Shown here piece after piece: positions 52,431 through 61,103 of a stretch of DNA of 64,000 bases; positions within the stretch are counted from its first letter, which is position 1, and each line of letters begins with the position of its first letter. The stretch is taken from the NCBI GenBank assembly GCA_963728895.1, contig CAVSLM010000010.1, forward strand, positions 1-64,000. The letters run 5' to 3'. A program made the position numbers and the translations under genes. The stretch is from CAVSLM01 sp963728895 (lineage in GTDB: Bacteria > Pseudomonadota > Gammaproteobacteria > JBBQDK01). The notes under the pieces are model-generated. The model was not told the DNA's origin. It saw only the letters and a list, made by a program, of their open reading frames with translations, and searched no databases.

Positions 52431-53024
52431 TCAGCTCTTGATCTGCAGCAGCACGGCAGGAATGTTGTTCTCGCGCAGCAGCGCGCGCGCCTTGTTGAGC
52501 TCGTCGAGATTCCGGTAGGGGCCCACGCGCACCCGGCGCCAGGTCTCGGTGCCGTTGATGGTGACGCTTTCGATGGTGGCTTCCAGGCCCAACAGCGCCA
52601 GCTGCGCCTTCAGGTGGTCGGCCTGATCGAAGGTCTTGAACGAGCCCGCCTGCAGCACGTAGACACCGGGCTTCTCCACCTGTGGGAGGCCCTTCTTGGG
52701 TTTGCCGGTAACTTCCTGCTCGGGAATGACCACCTCCATCTCCGGCAGAATGGTGTAGAAGTCGAAGCGCTGCTTGGACGGCGCCGCGGCCGCCGGTGTG
52801 GGCTCGGGTTTCCTGGTGGGCGTGGGCGCGGGTTTGGTCTGCTTTTCGGGCGGCAGCACCAGGCGCTCCGACAGCGGCCGGGAGTGGTCGACCGGGCGCC
52901 GGTCGAGGTAGAAGAGAAATCCTGCAAAACCCAGCAGTGCGATACCTGCCGTCAGCCAGACCCAGCGTGGCGGGCCACCGTGACGTCTTCTGTACCGACC
53001 GGAGAACTTGTAGTCGCGCGCCAT
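52431..53024 (-). CDS. SPOR domain protein (FtsN-like)
   Basis: A 197-residue bitopic protein with a basic cytoplasmic start (MARDYKFSGRYRRRHGG), one membrane helix (VWLTAGIALLGFAGFLFYL), a Pro/Lys-rich periplasmic linker and a C-terminal SPOR domain (VYVLQAGSFKTFDQADHLKAQLALLG ... RVRVGPYRNLDELNKA). SPOR domains bind septal peptidoglycan lacking stem peptides. The place after argS matches the FtsN-like gene of Pseudomonas. It starts 4 bp after the argS stop and is probably a divisome or cell-envelope protein. Confidence 0.9.
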   Translation of the reverse strand: MARDYKFSGRYRRRHGGPPRWVWLTAGIALLGFAGFLFYLDRRPVDHSRPLSERLVLPPEKQTKPAPTPTRKPEPTPAAAAPSKQRFDFYTILPEMEVVIPEQEVTGKPKKGLPQVEKPGVYVLQAGSFKTFDQADHLKAQLALLGLEATIESVTINGTETWRRVRVGPYRNLDELNKARALLRENNIPAVLLQIKS

Positions 53025-53028
53025 GGCG

Positions 53029-54789
53029 CTACATGGACTCCGGTGCGGAAACGCCAAGAAGCGCCAGGCCGTTGCGCAGCACCTGGCGTACCGCGAGGAT
53101 CAGATTGAGGCGTGCGTCGCGCAGCGCATCGGCATCCACCAGGAATTGATGCGCGTTGTAGTAGACGTGGAACTCATTGGCGAGCTCGCGCAGGTAGTGC
53201 GCGATCTGGTGCGGTTCGTGGCAGAGCGCCGCGGCTTCGACCAGCTCCGGATAGCGTGACAGCGTGTACAACAGCGCCTGTTCGTGGGGTTCGGTGAGCA
53301 GGTGCAGGTGCGCGTGCCCGCGTCCCTCGTCCCGCGCCAGTCCCTTCTCCTGCAGCTGGCCCAGTACGCTGCAGATACGGGCGTGCGCATACTGCACGTA
53401 GTAGACCGGGTTGTCGCTCGACTCCGACTTCGCCAGGTCCAGGTCGAAGTCCAGGTGCTGCTCGCACTTGCGCATGACGTAAAAGAACCGCGCGGCGTCG
53501 TTCCCGACCTCCCGGCGCAGCTCGCGCAGGGTCACGAACTCGCCGGAACGCGTGGACATCTGCACCTTCTCCCCGCCGCGGTAGAGGACGGCGAATTGCA
53601 CCAGCAGCACGTCGAGCCGCGAGGGATCGTCGCCCAGCGCCGCCAGCGCCGCCTTCACGCGCGGCACGTAACCGTGGTGATCGGCACCCCAGACGTCGAT
53701 GACACGCGAGAATCCGCGCTCCAGCTTGTCCATGTGATAGGCGATGTCGGACGCGAAGTAGGTGCGCTGTCCGTTCTCGCGCACCAACACACGATCCTTC
53801 TCGTCGCCGTAGTCCGTGGAACGGAACCACAGTGCGCCTTCGCGCTCATACAGGTGCCCCGAGGCGCGCAGCCGTTCGATCGCCCGATCCACGGCGCCGC
53901 ACTCGATCAGGGAACGCTCCGAGAACCACTGCTGGTATTCGATGCCGAACTCCTCCAGGTCACGGCGGATAACCTCCAGGATCACCTGCAGCCCGCGGTT
54001 GAACACCACGCGAAACGCATCGGGGCCGAGCAGCGCGCGGGCCCGCGTGATCACCGCGTCGATGTAGATCTCCTTGTCGCCGCCCTGCTCCTCGTCCGGC
54101 GGCAGATCCTCCAGCACCTGCCCCGCGCTCCGGTGAAAGGCTGTGCCATTTTCGCGATGCAGGTCGGCGGCGATGTCCCACACATAATCACCGCGGTAGC
54201 CGTTGCTGGGAAACGGCAGACTTTCTCCGCACAGTTCCAGGTAGCGCAGCCACACGCTCGCAGCCAGAATCTCCATCTGACGCCCGGCGTCGTTCACGTA
54301 GTATTCGCGCCGCACCTCGAATCCCGCGGCTTCCAGCAATGCGGCGACCGAAGCGCCGTAGGCTGCGCCACGGCCGTGTCCGACGTGCAGGGGCCCGGTC
54401 GGATTGGCCGAGACGAACTCGACCTGTACCAGCCGCCCGCCGCCGATGTCGCTGCTCCCGAAGGCGCTGCCCGCCTCCAGTGCTTCACCGACCACGGCCT
54501 GGAAGGCTGCCGGAGCGAGCCGTATGTTGATGAAGCCCGGGCCGGCCACTTCGACGCCGGCGACGGCTGGCGAAGCCGGAAGCGCTGCGATGATCTGCTC
54601 GGCGAGCTCCCGCGGATTGCGCCCCTCCCCCTTCGCCAGGATCAACGCCACGTTGCAGGCGAAATCGCCGTGGCGGCGGTCGCGCGTACGCTCCACGACG
54701 ATGGCCGCGGGCGGCGGCGAACGCAGCGCACCGGTGCTGTGCAGGCCAGCCAGGGCGTTCGTGATGAGTTGCTCGAGGTGGTGCTTCAT
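53029..54789 (-). CDS. argS: Arginyl-tRNA synthetase
   Basis: A 586-residue class Ia synthetase. The N-terminal Add1 domain is followed by EFVSANPTGPLHVGHGRGAA, holding the HIGH-equivalent HVGH. The KMSKS region is relaxed (KVQMSTRSGEFV), as is usual for bacterial ArgRS. The C-terminal helical anticodon-binding domain ends with RLNLILAVRQVLRNGLALLGVSAPESM, typical of the family. priA lies upstream and the SPOR gene downstream, a conserved order. Confidence 0.96.
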   Translation of the reverse strand: MKHHLEQLITNALAGLHSTGALRSPPPAAIVVERTRDRRHGDFACNVALILAKGEGRNPRELAEQIIAALPASPAVAGVEVAGPGFINIRLAPAAFQAVVGEALEAGSAFGSSDIGGGRLVQVEFVSANPTGPLHVGHGRGAAYGASVAALLEAAGFEVRREYYVNDAGRQMEILAASVWLRYLELCGESLPFPSNGYRGDYVWDIAADLHRENGTAFHRSAGQVLEDLPPDEEQGGDKEIYIDAVITRARALLGPDAFRVVFNRGLQVILEVIRRDLEEFGIEYQQWFSERSLIECGAVDRAIERLRASGHLYEREGALWFRSTDYGDEKDRVLVRENGQRTYFASDIAYHMDKLERGFSRVIDVWGADHHGYVPRVKAALAALGDDPSRLDVLLVQFAVLYRGGEKVQMSTRSGEFVTLRELRREVGNDAARFFYVMRKCEQHLDFDLDLAKSESSDNPVYYVQYAHARICSVLGQLQEKGLARDEGRGHAHLHLLTEPHEQALLYTLSRYPELVEAAALCHEPHQIAHYLRELANEFHVYYNAHQFLVDADALRDARLNLILAVRQVLRNGLALLGVSAPESM

Positions 54790-54889
54790 GCCGTCCGCTG
54801 CGCGAAGAAGCTCGAGGTGATGGAAATGTACTCGGGAGAAGGTTGGCTATTATCCCGCCTGCCGCGCATCTTGCAACCGCGGGCGGTTT

Positions 54890-57121
54890 TCACGTGAGCT
54901 CCTGGGGATCGACGTCGAGCGACCAGCGCACGCGGCGAGCCAGCGGCAGCTCCGCGACCCGCGGCACCAGCGCCCGAAGCAGGGCATGCAGCGCCGCGCG
55001 CCGCCGGCACTGCAGCAGCAGCTGGCTGCGGTAACGCCCGGCGCGGCGCTCCATGGGGGCGGGAACCGGGCCTAGCACCTGCACTTCCGCCGTCGCCAGG
55101 TCGTGGGCAACGCGTTGGGCATCGGTCAGAAACTGCTCGGACGTCGCGGGATCGAGAGCCTCTGCGCGCAGCAGTGCGAGGTGGCTGTAGGGAGGAAGTC
55201 CCACCTGTGAGCGCTCCTTCAATGCCGCGGCGGCGAATGCACCGTAGCCTTCGCGCAGCAGCAGCTGCAGCAGCGGGTGATCGGGGTGGTGGCTCTGCAG
55301 TACCACCAGGCCGGCCTTGTCGGCCCTCCCTGCCCTGCCCGCCACCTGGATGATGAGCTGCGCCATGCGCTCGGCAGCGCGAAAGTCCGTGCTGAACAGA
55401 CCGTGGTCGGCGTCGATCAGCCCGACCAGCGTCACGTCGGGAAAGTGATGCCCCTTGGCCAGCATCTGCGTGCCGATCAGGATGCCACTCCGCCCGGCGC
55501 GGGCGCGTCGCAGCAGCTGCTGCAGCTCGCCCTTGCGCCGCGTACTGTCGCGGTCGATGCGTAGCAACTCGACTCCGGGATGGCGCCGGTGCAGGGCCTG
55601 CTCGATGCGTTGCGTGCCCTCGCCCAATGCACGCAGCTCGCCGCTTCCGCATTCCGGGCACTGCCCGGGAAGTGCGTGCCCGGCGCCGCAGTGGTGACAG
55701 CGCAGCAACCGGTCACGCTGGTGCACGACGACGTGGGCGTCGCAGCGCCGGCACCTTGCGACCCAGCCACAGTCGTGGCACAGCAGTGTGGGCGCGTAGC
55801 CACGGCGGTTGAGGAACAGCAGCACCTGGCTGCCCGCCTCCAGATGTTCGCCGATGAGCCGCGCCAGCGGCTCCGACAGACCGTCGGTGAGCGGGCGACT
55901 GCGTACGTCCAGCACCTGCAGCTGCGGGTGTGTGGCGGCCCCGGCGCGCTCCGGCAGCCGCAGCGCCGCATAGCGCCCACACCGCACGTTATGCAGGCTC
56001 TCCAACGACGGCGTGGCGGAGCCCAGCAGCACCGGCACTCCGGCGTGGCGGGCACGCACCACGGCGAGATCCCGGGCGCAATACCGCAGCCCTTCCTGCT
56101 GCTTGAAGGAGAGATCGTGCTCCTCATCGACCACCAAGACGCCCGGCCGCGCCAGCGGCGTGAATACTGCGGACCGGGTACCGACCACCACCGGGGCCGT
56201 CCCGTCGCGGGCCATCAACCAGCCACAGAGCCGCTCGCGTTCGGAAAGACCGGAATGCAGTACCGCCAGCGGTACGCGCAGCCGGCGGTGAAAGCGTTCG
56301 ACGAGCTGTGGAGTGAGACCGATCTCCGGCACCAGCACCAGCGCCTGGCGGCCCGTGGCGATCACCCGCTCGATGATCCGGAGGTAGACTTCGGTCTTGC
56401 CGCTGCCGGTTACGCCATCGATGACGAACGCACCGAACGCTCCCAATCGTTCGCCGACCAGCGTCACTGCCGCCTGTTGCGCCGTGTTGAGAGTTGGTAC
56501 CGATCCCGGGTCATCGGCTTGCGGTACGTCCGCGGGGCGCGGTGCATCTTCCGACGCCACCCATCCGCGGTCGTGCAGGGCGCGTAGTGCGGAGCGCGAC
56601 TCGATCTGGTCCTCGGTGATGCCCTCAGGACTTGCGGAAAGCCGGCGGAGCAGGGTGGCTTGGCGCGGCGCGCGGCGCAGCGTCTGCGGATCGGCCGAGT
56701 GCCCAAGAGATGTCAGGTGCCAGCGGCGAATTCCCTGCATTCGGGCCGCCTGCCCGCGGCGCAGCAAGGCGGGAAGGGCAGTAGTGATCACGTCTCCGAT
56801 CGCGTGATGATAGTACTGTGCGGTCCATTGCAGCAGCCCCAGCATTTCGTCGGACAGGACGGGCTCGATATCCAGGATACGCTGGGCGGCTTTGAGCCGC
56901 TCGCGTGCGATCGCGGTGCCACGCTGCAGGCCCATGAGCAGGCCCACGGTCCACCGGCGTCCGAAGGGTACCAGCACACGTATGCCAGGGCGCAGCGTCC
57001 GCAGCTCGCTTCCCTGCGGAGGCAGGTAGTCGAAAGTCTGGTGCAGCGGCGATGGGACGGCGACTCGCAGGATAACCGGGGTCAGGTCCACGCCCTTCAG
57101 GGCTGCGGGAGCGTCTTGCAC
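54890..57121 (-). CDS. priA: Primosomal protein N' (replication restart helicase PriA)
   Basis: A 743-residue 3'-5' helicase that restarts stalled forks. It has an N-terminal DNA-binding domain (HQTFDYLPPQGSELRTLRPG), Walker A DGVTGSGKTEVYL, the DEAH-like box VVDEEHDLSFKQ, and the zinc ribbon with eight Cys (CHDCGWVARCRRCD; CHHCGAGHALPGQCPECG). QMLAKGHHFPDVTLVGLIDAD and QVAGRAGRA follow. The likely start is GTG 57121; the upstream region lacks a good ribosome site and an in-frame GTG at 57091 is possible. A cluster of DnaA boxes lies just upstream. Confidence 0.95.
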   Translation of the reverse strand: MQDAPAALKGVDLTPVILRVAVPSPLHQTFDYLPPQGSELRTLRPGIRVLVPFGRRWTVGLLMGLQRGTAIARERLKAAQRILDIEPVLSDEMLGLLQWTAQYYHHAIGDVITTALPALLRRGQAARMQGIRRWHLTSLGHSADPQTLRRAPRQATLLRRLSASPEGITEDQIESRSALRALHDRGWVASEDAPRPADVPQADDPGSVPTLNTAQQAAVTLVGERLGAFGAFVIDGVTGSGKTEVYLRIIERVIATGRQALVLVPEIGLTPQLVERFHRRLRVPLAVLHSGLSERERLCGWLMARDGTAPVVVGTRSAVFTPLARPGVLVVDEEHDLSFKQQEGLRYCARDLAVVRARHAGVPVLLGSATPSLESLHNVRCGRYAALRLPERAGAATHPQLQVLDVRSRPLTDGLSEPLARLIGEHLEAGSQVLLFLNRRGYAPTLLCHDCGWVARCRRCDAHVVVHQRDRLLRCHHCGAGHALPGQCPECGSGELRALGEGTQRIEQALHRRHPGVELLRIDRDSTRRKGELQQLLRRARAGRSGILIGTQMLAKGHHFPDVTLVGLIDADHGLFSTDFRAAERMAQLIIQVAGRAGRADKAGLVVLQSHHPDHPLLQLLLREGYGAFAAAALKERSQVGLPPYSHLALLRAEALDPATSEQFLTDAQRVAHDLATAEVQVLGPVPAPMERRAGRYRSQLLLQCRRRAALHALLRALVPRVAELPLARRVRWSLDVDPQELT

Positions 57122-57211
57122 GGCCGAATGCGGAGCCCGGTTACGAGCGTTCCTTGAGAGACCACTTTAACTGTTGTGCCGTATGTCCTTTCACGATTTT
57201 GAAAACTATTC

Positions 57212-57329
57212 TTATCCACAGTATCTGTGGATAACTCTGTGGAAGTTTGGGGGTTAAGCGCGGCAGAACCGCGATTCTTCTCGCCCGCAGCCAAATTGAA
57301 CACAACTTACCCAGTTTGTATGTGGATGA
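57212..57329. promoter_or_regulatory. DnaA-box cluster in an A+T-rich intergenic segment
   Basis: TTATCCACA (57212-57220) and TGTGGATAA (57226-57234) are two perfect DnaA boxes facing each other with five bases between. TGTGGATGA at 57321-57329 is an 8/9 match, and TGTGGAAGT at 57238-57246 a weaker one. Just left lies an A+T-rich stretch (GATTTTGAAAACTATTC). The 318-bp gap separates priA from the PNPOx gene. It could control priA by DnaA, titrate DnaA or be origin-related; dnaA, dnaN and gyrB are not in the window. Confidence 0.7.
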
Positions 57330-57439
57330 AAGATAGGACATTGTTTCGCGCCACCCAAAGCGCCCGTGACGGCGCCCGGGGCACGCCGCAGGGGCATCGC
57401 CATTGTGTATAAGACCGGCAGGCGAGGCTTGACAGACGG

Positions 57440-58006
57440 TCATTTTGACGGAAGCGAGTCACTGAAGCCGGGTGCGGGCAGCCCGTCCAGGCTGCGTGCA
57501 TTGCGCCGGGCGCGATAGAGTTCGAGCGCCTCTGCGCCCTTGGACTCGGCCCATGAGACCAGGTCCCGACGCTGCCCGAGGAATCCAAACTGTGGCACTC
57601 CGTAGCCGCAAGAGGTTTGTACCCGTGTCACCCGGGCGTGGAGTATCTGCCGGACTCCGGGAAGCGCCGCGGGGAAATTGGGGCGCAGGTCTGCCCAGAG
57701 CGCGCTGTCCGGTAGCACCACGGTGCCTTGACCGTACAGCCTCAAAATGCGTGGAGGGCCGGAGAAGGCGCAGAACATCAGCGTAATGCGCCCGTTCTCC
57801 GTGACATGGGCGGCGGTTTCGTTGCCGCTGCCGGTAAGATCGAGATACGCCACTTCGCGCGGGCCCAGAACGCGGAAGGTGTCGAGTCCGCGAGGTGAGA
57901 CGTTGACGTGGCCTTGCCCGGACAGTGGTGCGGTGGCAACGAAGAACATTGGCTGGGAGAGCGCCCAGATCGACAGCTCTTCGCTCAGGTGGTCCGAGAG
58001 GGCCAT
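57440..58006 (-). CDS. Pyridoxamine 5'-phosphate oxidase family FMN-binding protein
   Basis: A 188-residue split-barrel flavoprotein. It begins SIWALSQPMFFVATAPLSGQGHVNVSPRG, with the VNVSPRGLDTFRVL flavin-site pattern, then DLTGSGNETAAHVTENGRITLMFCAFSGPPRILRLYGQG, typical of uncharacterised PNPOx-like proteins with an extended C-terminus. It lacks the PLP-specific residues that would make it true PdxH. Reaction unknown; members reduce or bind flavin, haem or F420-like ligands. Confidence 0.85.
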   Translation of the reverse strand: MALSDHLSEELSIWALSQPMFFVATAPLSGQGHVNVSPRGLDTFRVLGPREVAYLDLTGSGNETAAHVTENGRITLMFCAFSGPPRILRLYGQGTVVLPDSALWADLRPNFPAALPGVRQILHARVTRVQTSCGYGVPQFGFLGQRRDLVSWAESKGAEALELYRARRNARSLDGLPAPGFSDSLPSK

Positions 58007-58298
58007 GCGCTTGTTCCGCGGTAGCTACCGGCACGTCATCCGCGACCGGTGGTGAACCATCTTAAGAACCCATTTAAGCACAGCGCGACGGACGCCGCGA
58101 CGTGCAAGGCGCGCCCAAGAGCGGATTGCGCGCGCACACCGCTCGCGGATCTTGGGTCGTTTCGCACCCTGGTCGTGTGTGGCTCCCGGGAACGCGCGAT
58201 GGTAAGCTTGGCGGCGGCTGATCGTTGGTTGTGCACGGCCGGTTGGTTGCAGTCTTCTCTCCCCGGTCGGCCTTCCTGTGCCATCCGTGGGAGCATGT

Positions 58299-58898
58299 GT
58301 GAACGACCTGAATCAACAAGTCCTGCGCACCGACGTGGCCGGGATGCCATTGGAATGGGTGAACTACCAGGACGCGGTACGGCTTTATCATCTCGAGCAG
58401 GTTGCATACACCTGCGGAATGCTGCTCTATCGGGTGCACGGCGGTCACAATGCACGCAGCGGTCTGCGCAGCGTCATCGAAGTCAACTCAATCATCGCAA
58501 CGTACGGCAACAATCATGCCCTCGCCAAAGCGCGCCAGGATTACGTGCCGCCATTGAACAACGCGGCGCTGTTTCGGCGCGATGCGCACATTTGTCTGTA
58601 TTGCGGGACGCGCTTTTCCGGTGCCGATCTGTCGCGCGACCACATCACGCCGATGAGCAGGGGCGGTTCCGACGCGTGGAACAACGTGGTCACGGCCTGC
58701 AAGCGTTGCAACAACCACAAGGCCGGATTCACGCCGGAGCAGGCCGGCATGCAGTTGCTGGCGATTCCCTTCACCCCGACCCATGCCGAGTACATCTACC
58801 TGCAGGGCCGCCGCGTCCTCGCCGACCAGATGGAATTCCTGCGCGCCCATTTCCCGCGCAGCAGCCCACTGCACCAGCGTCTCGCAAGGGCCGGGTAG
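58299..58898 (+). CDS. HNH endonuclease family protein
   Basis: A 199-residue protein with a C-terminal-half HNH motif: CLYCGTRFSGADLSRDHITPMSRGGSDAWNNVVTACKRCNNHKAG. It has the DH, N and H catalytic residues plus two CxxC zinc knuckles. The N-terminal 90 residues (VLRTDVAGMPLEWVNYQDAVRLYHLEQVAY) match the widely conserved chromosomal HNH class often annotated as RNA- or DNA-acting, not a phage homing type. GTG 58299 has GGGAG five bases upstream; a GTG at 58278 is less good. Substrate unknown. Confidence 0.88.
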   Translation: MNDLNQQVLRTDVAGMPLEWVNYQDAVRLYHLEQVAYTCGMLLYRVHGGHNARSGLRSVIEVNSIIATYGNNHALAKARQDYVPPLNNAALFRRDAHICLYCGTRFSGADLSRDHITPMSRGGSDAWNNVVTACKRCNNHKAGFTPEQAGMQLLAIPFTPTHAEYIYLQGRRVLADQMEFLRAHFPRSSPLHQRLARAG

Positions 58899-58980
58899 GG
58901 CAGGGCGCGATGCTCCATCAGTCGGCTGCGCCAGCAGCCGTGCAACGACATCCATCCCGCACCGGATCTGCCTTTCTGCT

Positions 58981-59868
58981 ATGACCGTGTGGCCCGCGAT
59001 TGCACGGCACATTGCAGCGGCGACGGGGACTCCGTTCGTGGCGCAGTCGCAGCGCAGCGTCGGGGGAGGGTGCATCAACGCCACCTATGTGATCGGGGGT
59101 CTCGACCGGCATTATTTCGTCAAGCTCAACCAGGCGGCGGTCGGCGAGATGTTTGCGGCGGAAGCTGACGGGCTGCGGGAGCTGGCACGGTCCGCGGCGG
59201 TGCGCGTGCCGATCCCGATCTGCTGGGGAGTGACCGATGAATCCGCATACCTGGTCCTGGAGCACCTGGAGCTCGGGCGCAGCGGGCGCGACGGTCCCGT
59301 GCGGCTGGGGCGCGCGTTGGCGGCCTTGCACGGAACTCACCAGGACACCTACGGGTGGCATCGCAACAACACGATCGGGGCCACGCCACAGACCAACGAG
59401 CGCAACGAAGACTGGACGATGTTCTGGCGCGAGCATCGACTCGGCTATCAGCTGGAACTGGCCGCGCGCAACGGGCACGGTGGTGCCCTGCAGCGGCAGG
59501 GCGAGCAGCTGCTCCTGCAGCTTGCGAAGCTGCTGGGCGATCACCGCCCGGCAGCGGCTTTGTTGCACGGCGACCTTTGGTCCGGCAACTACGCCTACGA
59601 TGCGTCCGGTGCGCCGGTATTGTTCGACCCCGCCGTATACTTCGGCGATCGCGAGACCGACCTCGCCATGACCGAGCTGTTCGGGGGGTTCGACCCGGAC
59701 TTCTATGCAAGTTATGAGGAGGCTTATCCGCTCGATGCCGGCTATCGCGTCCGCAAGATGCTGTACAACCTTTACCATGTCCTCAATCATTTGAACCTGT
59801 TCGGCGGCGGATATCGGGGCCAGGCCGAGCGCATGATCCAGACGCTGCTGGCCGAAGTGCGCGGCTGA
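58981..59868 (+). CDS. Fructosamine kinase family protein
   Basis: A 295-residue kinase of the fructosamine/ketosamine-3-kinase (FN3K, YniA) family. It has GGGCINATYVIGGLDRHYFVKLN (nucleotide Lys), the catalytic loop LLHGDLWSGNYAYD and the metal Asp in VLFDPAVYFGDRETDLAM. Bacterial members phosphorylate ribulosamines or fructosamines, repairing glycated proteins and lipids. ATG 58981 begins MTVWPAIARHIAAATG. It stands 82 bp after the HNH gene with a convergent hemE downstream. Confidence 0.93.
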   Translation: MTVWPAIARHIAAATGTPFVAQSQRSVGGGCINATYVIGGLDRHYFVKLNQAAVGEMFAAEADGLRELARSAAVRVPIPICWGVTDESAYLVLEHLELGRSGRDGPVRLGRALAALHGTHQDTYGWHRNNTIGATPQTNERNEDWTMFWREHRLGYQLELAARNGHGGALQRQGEQLLLQLAKLLGDHRPAAALLHGDLWSGNYAYDASGAPVLFDPAVYFGDRETDLAMTELFGGFDPDFYASYEEAYPLDAGYRVRKMLYNLYHVLNHLNLFGGGYRGQAERMIQTLLAEVRG

Positions 59869-59923
59869 GGCACGGAGGCGGGGGAGAAGTCGCCCTACGG
59901 GGCGGTCGAGGCGCGAAAGGCGC

Positions 59924-60997
59924 TCACTCGGCCAGGTGATAAGCGGCGCTGTAGGTGTGTACGGCGTCGATCATGCAGGCTGCATGTGCGGGATCCACCT
60001 GCGGGTGTATGCCATGGCCCAGGTTGAACACGTGGCCGTTGCCCGCACCGTAGCTCTCGAGGAGCTCGCGCACCTCCTGCACGATGCGCCCGGGCGACGC
60101 ATAGAGCACCGCGGGATCCAGGTTGCCCTGCAGCGCGACGCGGTCGCCGACCCGCGCGCGGGCTGCCCCCATGTCGATCGTCCAGTCCAGACCCACGGCA
60201 TCGCAGCCGGTGGCGGCGATATCTTCCAGCCACTGACCGCCGCCCTTGGTGAAGAGCACTACGGGAATGCGGCGTCCCTCAGCTTCGCGCGCGAGCTCGC
60301 CCACCACCCGTGCCATGTATTCCAGGGAAAACTCCCGATACGCCCTGGGACTCAGGGCGCCGCCCCAGGTGTCGAAGATCATCAGCGCCTGGGCACCGGC
60401 GCCGACCTGGGCGTTGAGGTAGCGAGCAACACTGCGGGCCACGGCGTTGAGCAGGCGGTGCAGTGACGCCGGTTGGGCAAACAGCATGCCCTTGACTCGT
60501 GCGAAGTCCTTGCTCGAGCCGCCCTCCACCATGTAGGTCGCGAGCGTCCACGGGCTGCCCGAGAAGCCGATGAGCGGGACGCGTCCGTTGAGCTCGCGAC
60601 GGATCAGGCGTACCGCATCCATCACATAGCGAAGCTCCGTCTCCGGATCGGGATCGGCCAGGGCGCTGATGTCGGCGTCGCTGCGTACCGGTCGCTCGAA
60701 CTGCGGGCCCTCGCCTGCAGTGAAGCGCAGGCCCAGGCCCATGGCGTCCGGTACCGTGAGTATATCGGAGAACAATATCGCCGCATCGAGCGGAAAACGA
60801 TCCACGGGTTGCAGCGTGACCTCACATGCCAGCTGCGGATTGGTGCACAGCTGCATGAAGCTGCCGGCGCGCTGACGGGTGGCGCGATATTCCGGGAGAT
60901 AGCGCCCCGCCTGCCGCATCATCCATACCGGCGTGATATCGACCGGCTGGCGCAGCAGTGCCCGCAGCAGCCGGTCGTTCTGCAGTTGTGTCGTCAC
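59924..60997 (-). CDS. hemE: Uroporphyrinogen decarboxylase
   Basis: A 357-residue TIM-barrel enzyme that removes four carboxylates from uroporphyrinogen III in haem synthesis. The signature PVWMMRQAGRYLPEYR is at the N-terminus. The substrate Asp is in AILFSDILTVPDAMGLGLRF, with GFSGSPWTLATYMVEG, DTWGGALSPRAYREFSLEYM and FNLGHGIHPQVDPAH in the barrel. The GTG start at 60997 gives the normal length; no clear ribosome site is seen. It follows gltD on the same strand, as in Pseudomonas (gltB, gltD, hemE). Confidence 0.96.
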   Translation of the reverse strand: MTTQLQNDRLLRALLRQPVDITPVWMMRQAGRYLPEYRATRQRAGSFMQLCTNPQLACEVTLQPVDRFPLDAAILFSDILTVPDAMGLGLRFTAGEGPQFERPVRSDADISALADPDPETELRYVMDAVRLIRRELNGRVPLIGFSGSPWTLATYMVEGGSSKDFARVKGMLFAQPASLHRLLNAVARSVARYLNAQVGAGAQALMIFDTWGGALSPRAYREFSLEYMARVVGELAREAEGRRIPVVLFTKGGGQWLEDIAATGCDAVGLDWTIDMGAARARVGDRVALQGNLDPAVLYASPGRIVQEVRELLESYGAGNGHVFNLGHGIHPQVDPAHAACMIDAVHTYSAAYHLAE

Positions 60998-61103
60998 GCG
61001 AATGCGCCGTGTGGCGGGTCGTGGCGCAAAGGGGCGGGGAGGGAAGAGCGCCGCGGAGTCCGGGCGCGCCGGCTGCCGGCCCTGCCGCGTACGTGGTGCG
61101 ACA

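Noticed and set aside
57180..57330. Chromosomal origin oriC
   Set aside because: DnaA boxes are there, but dnaA, dnaN, gyrB and rpmH are absent and only three or four boxes are seen; kept as a DnaA-box cluster only.
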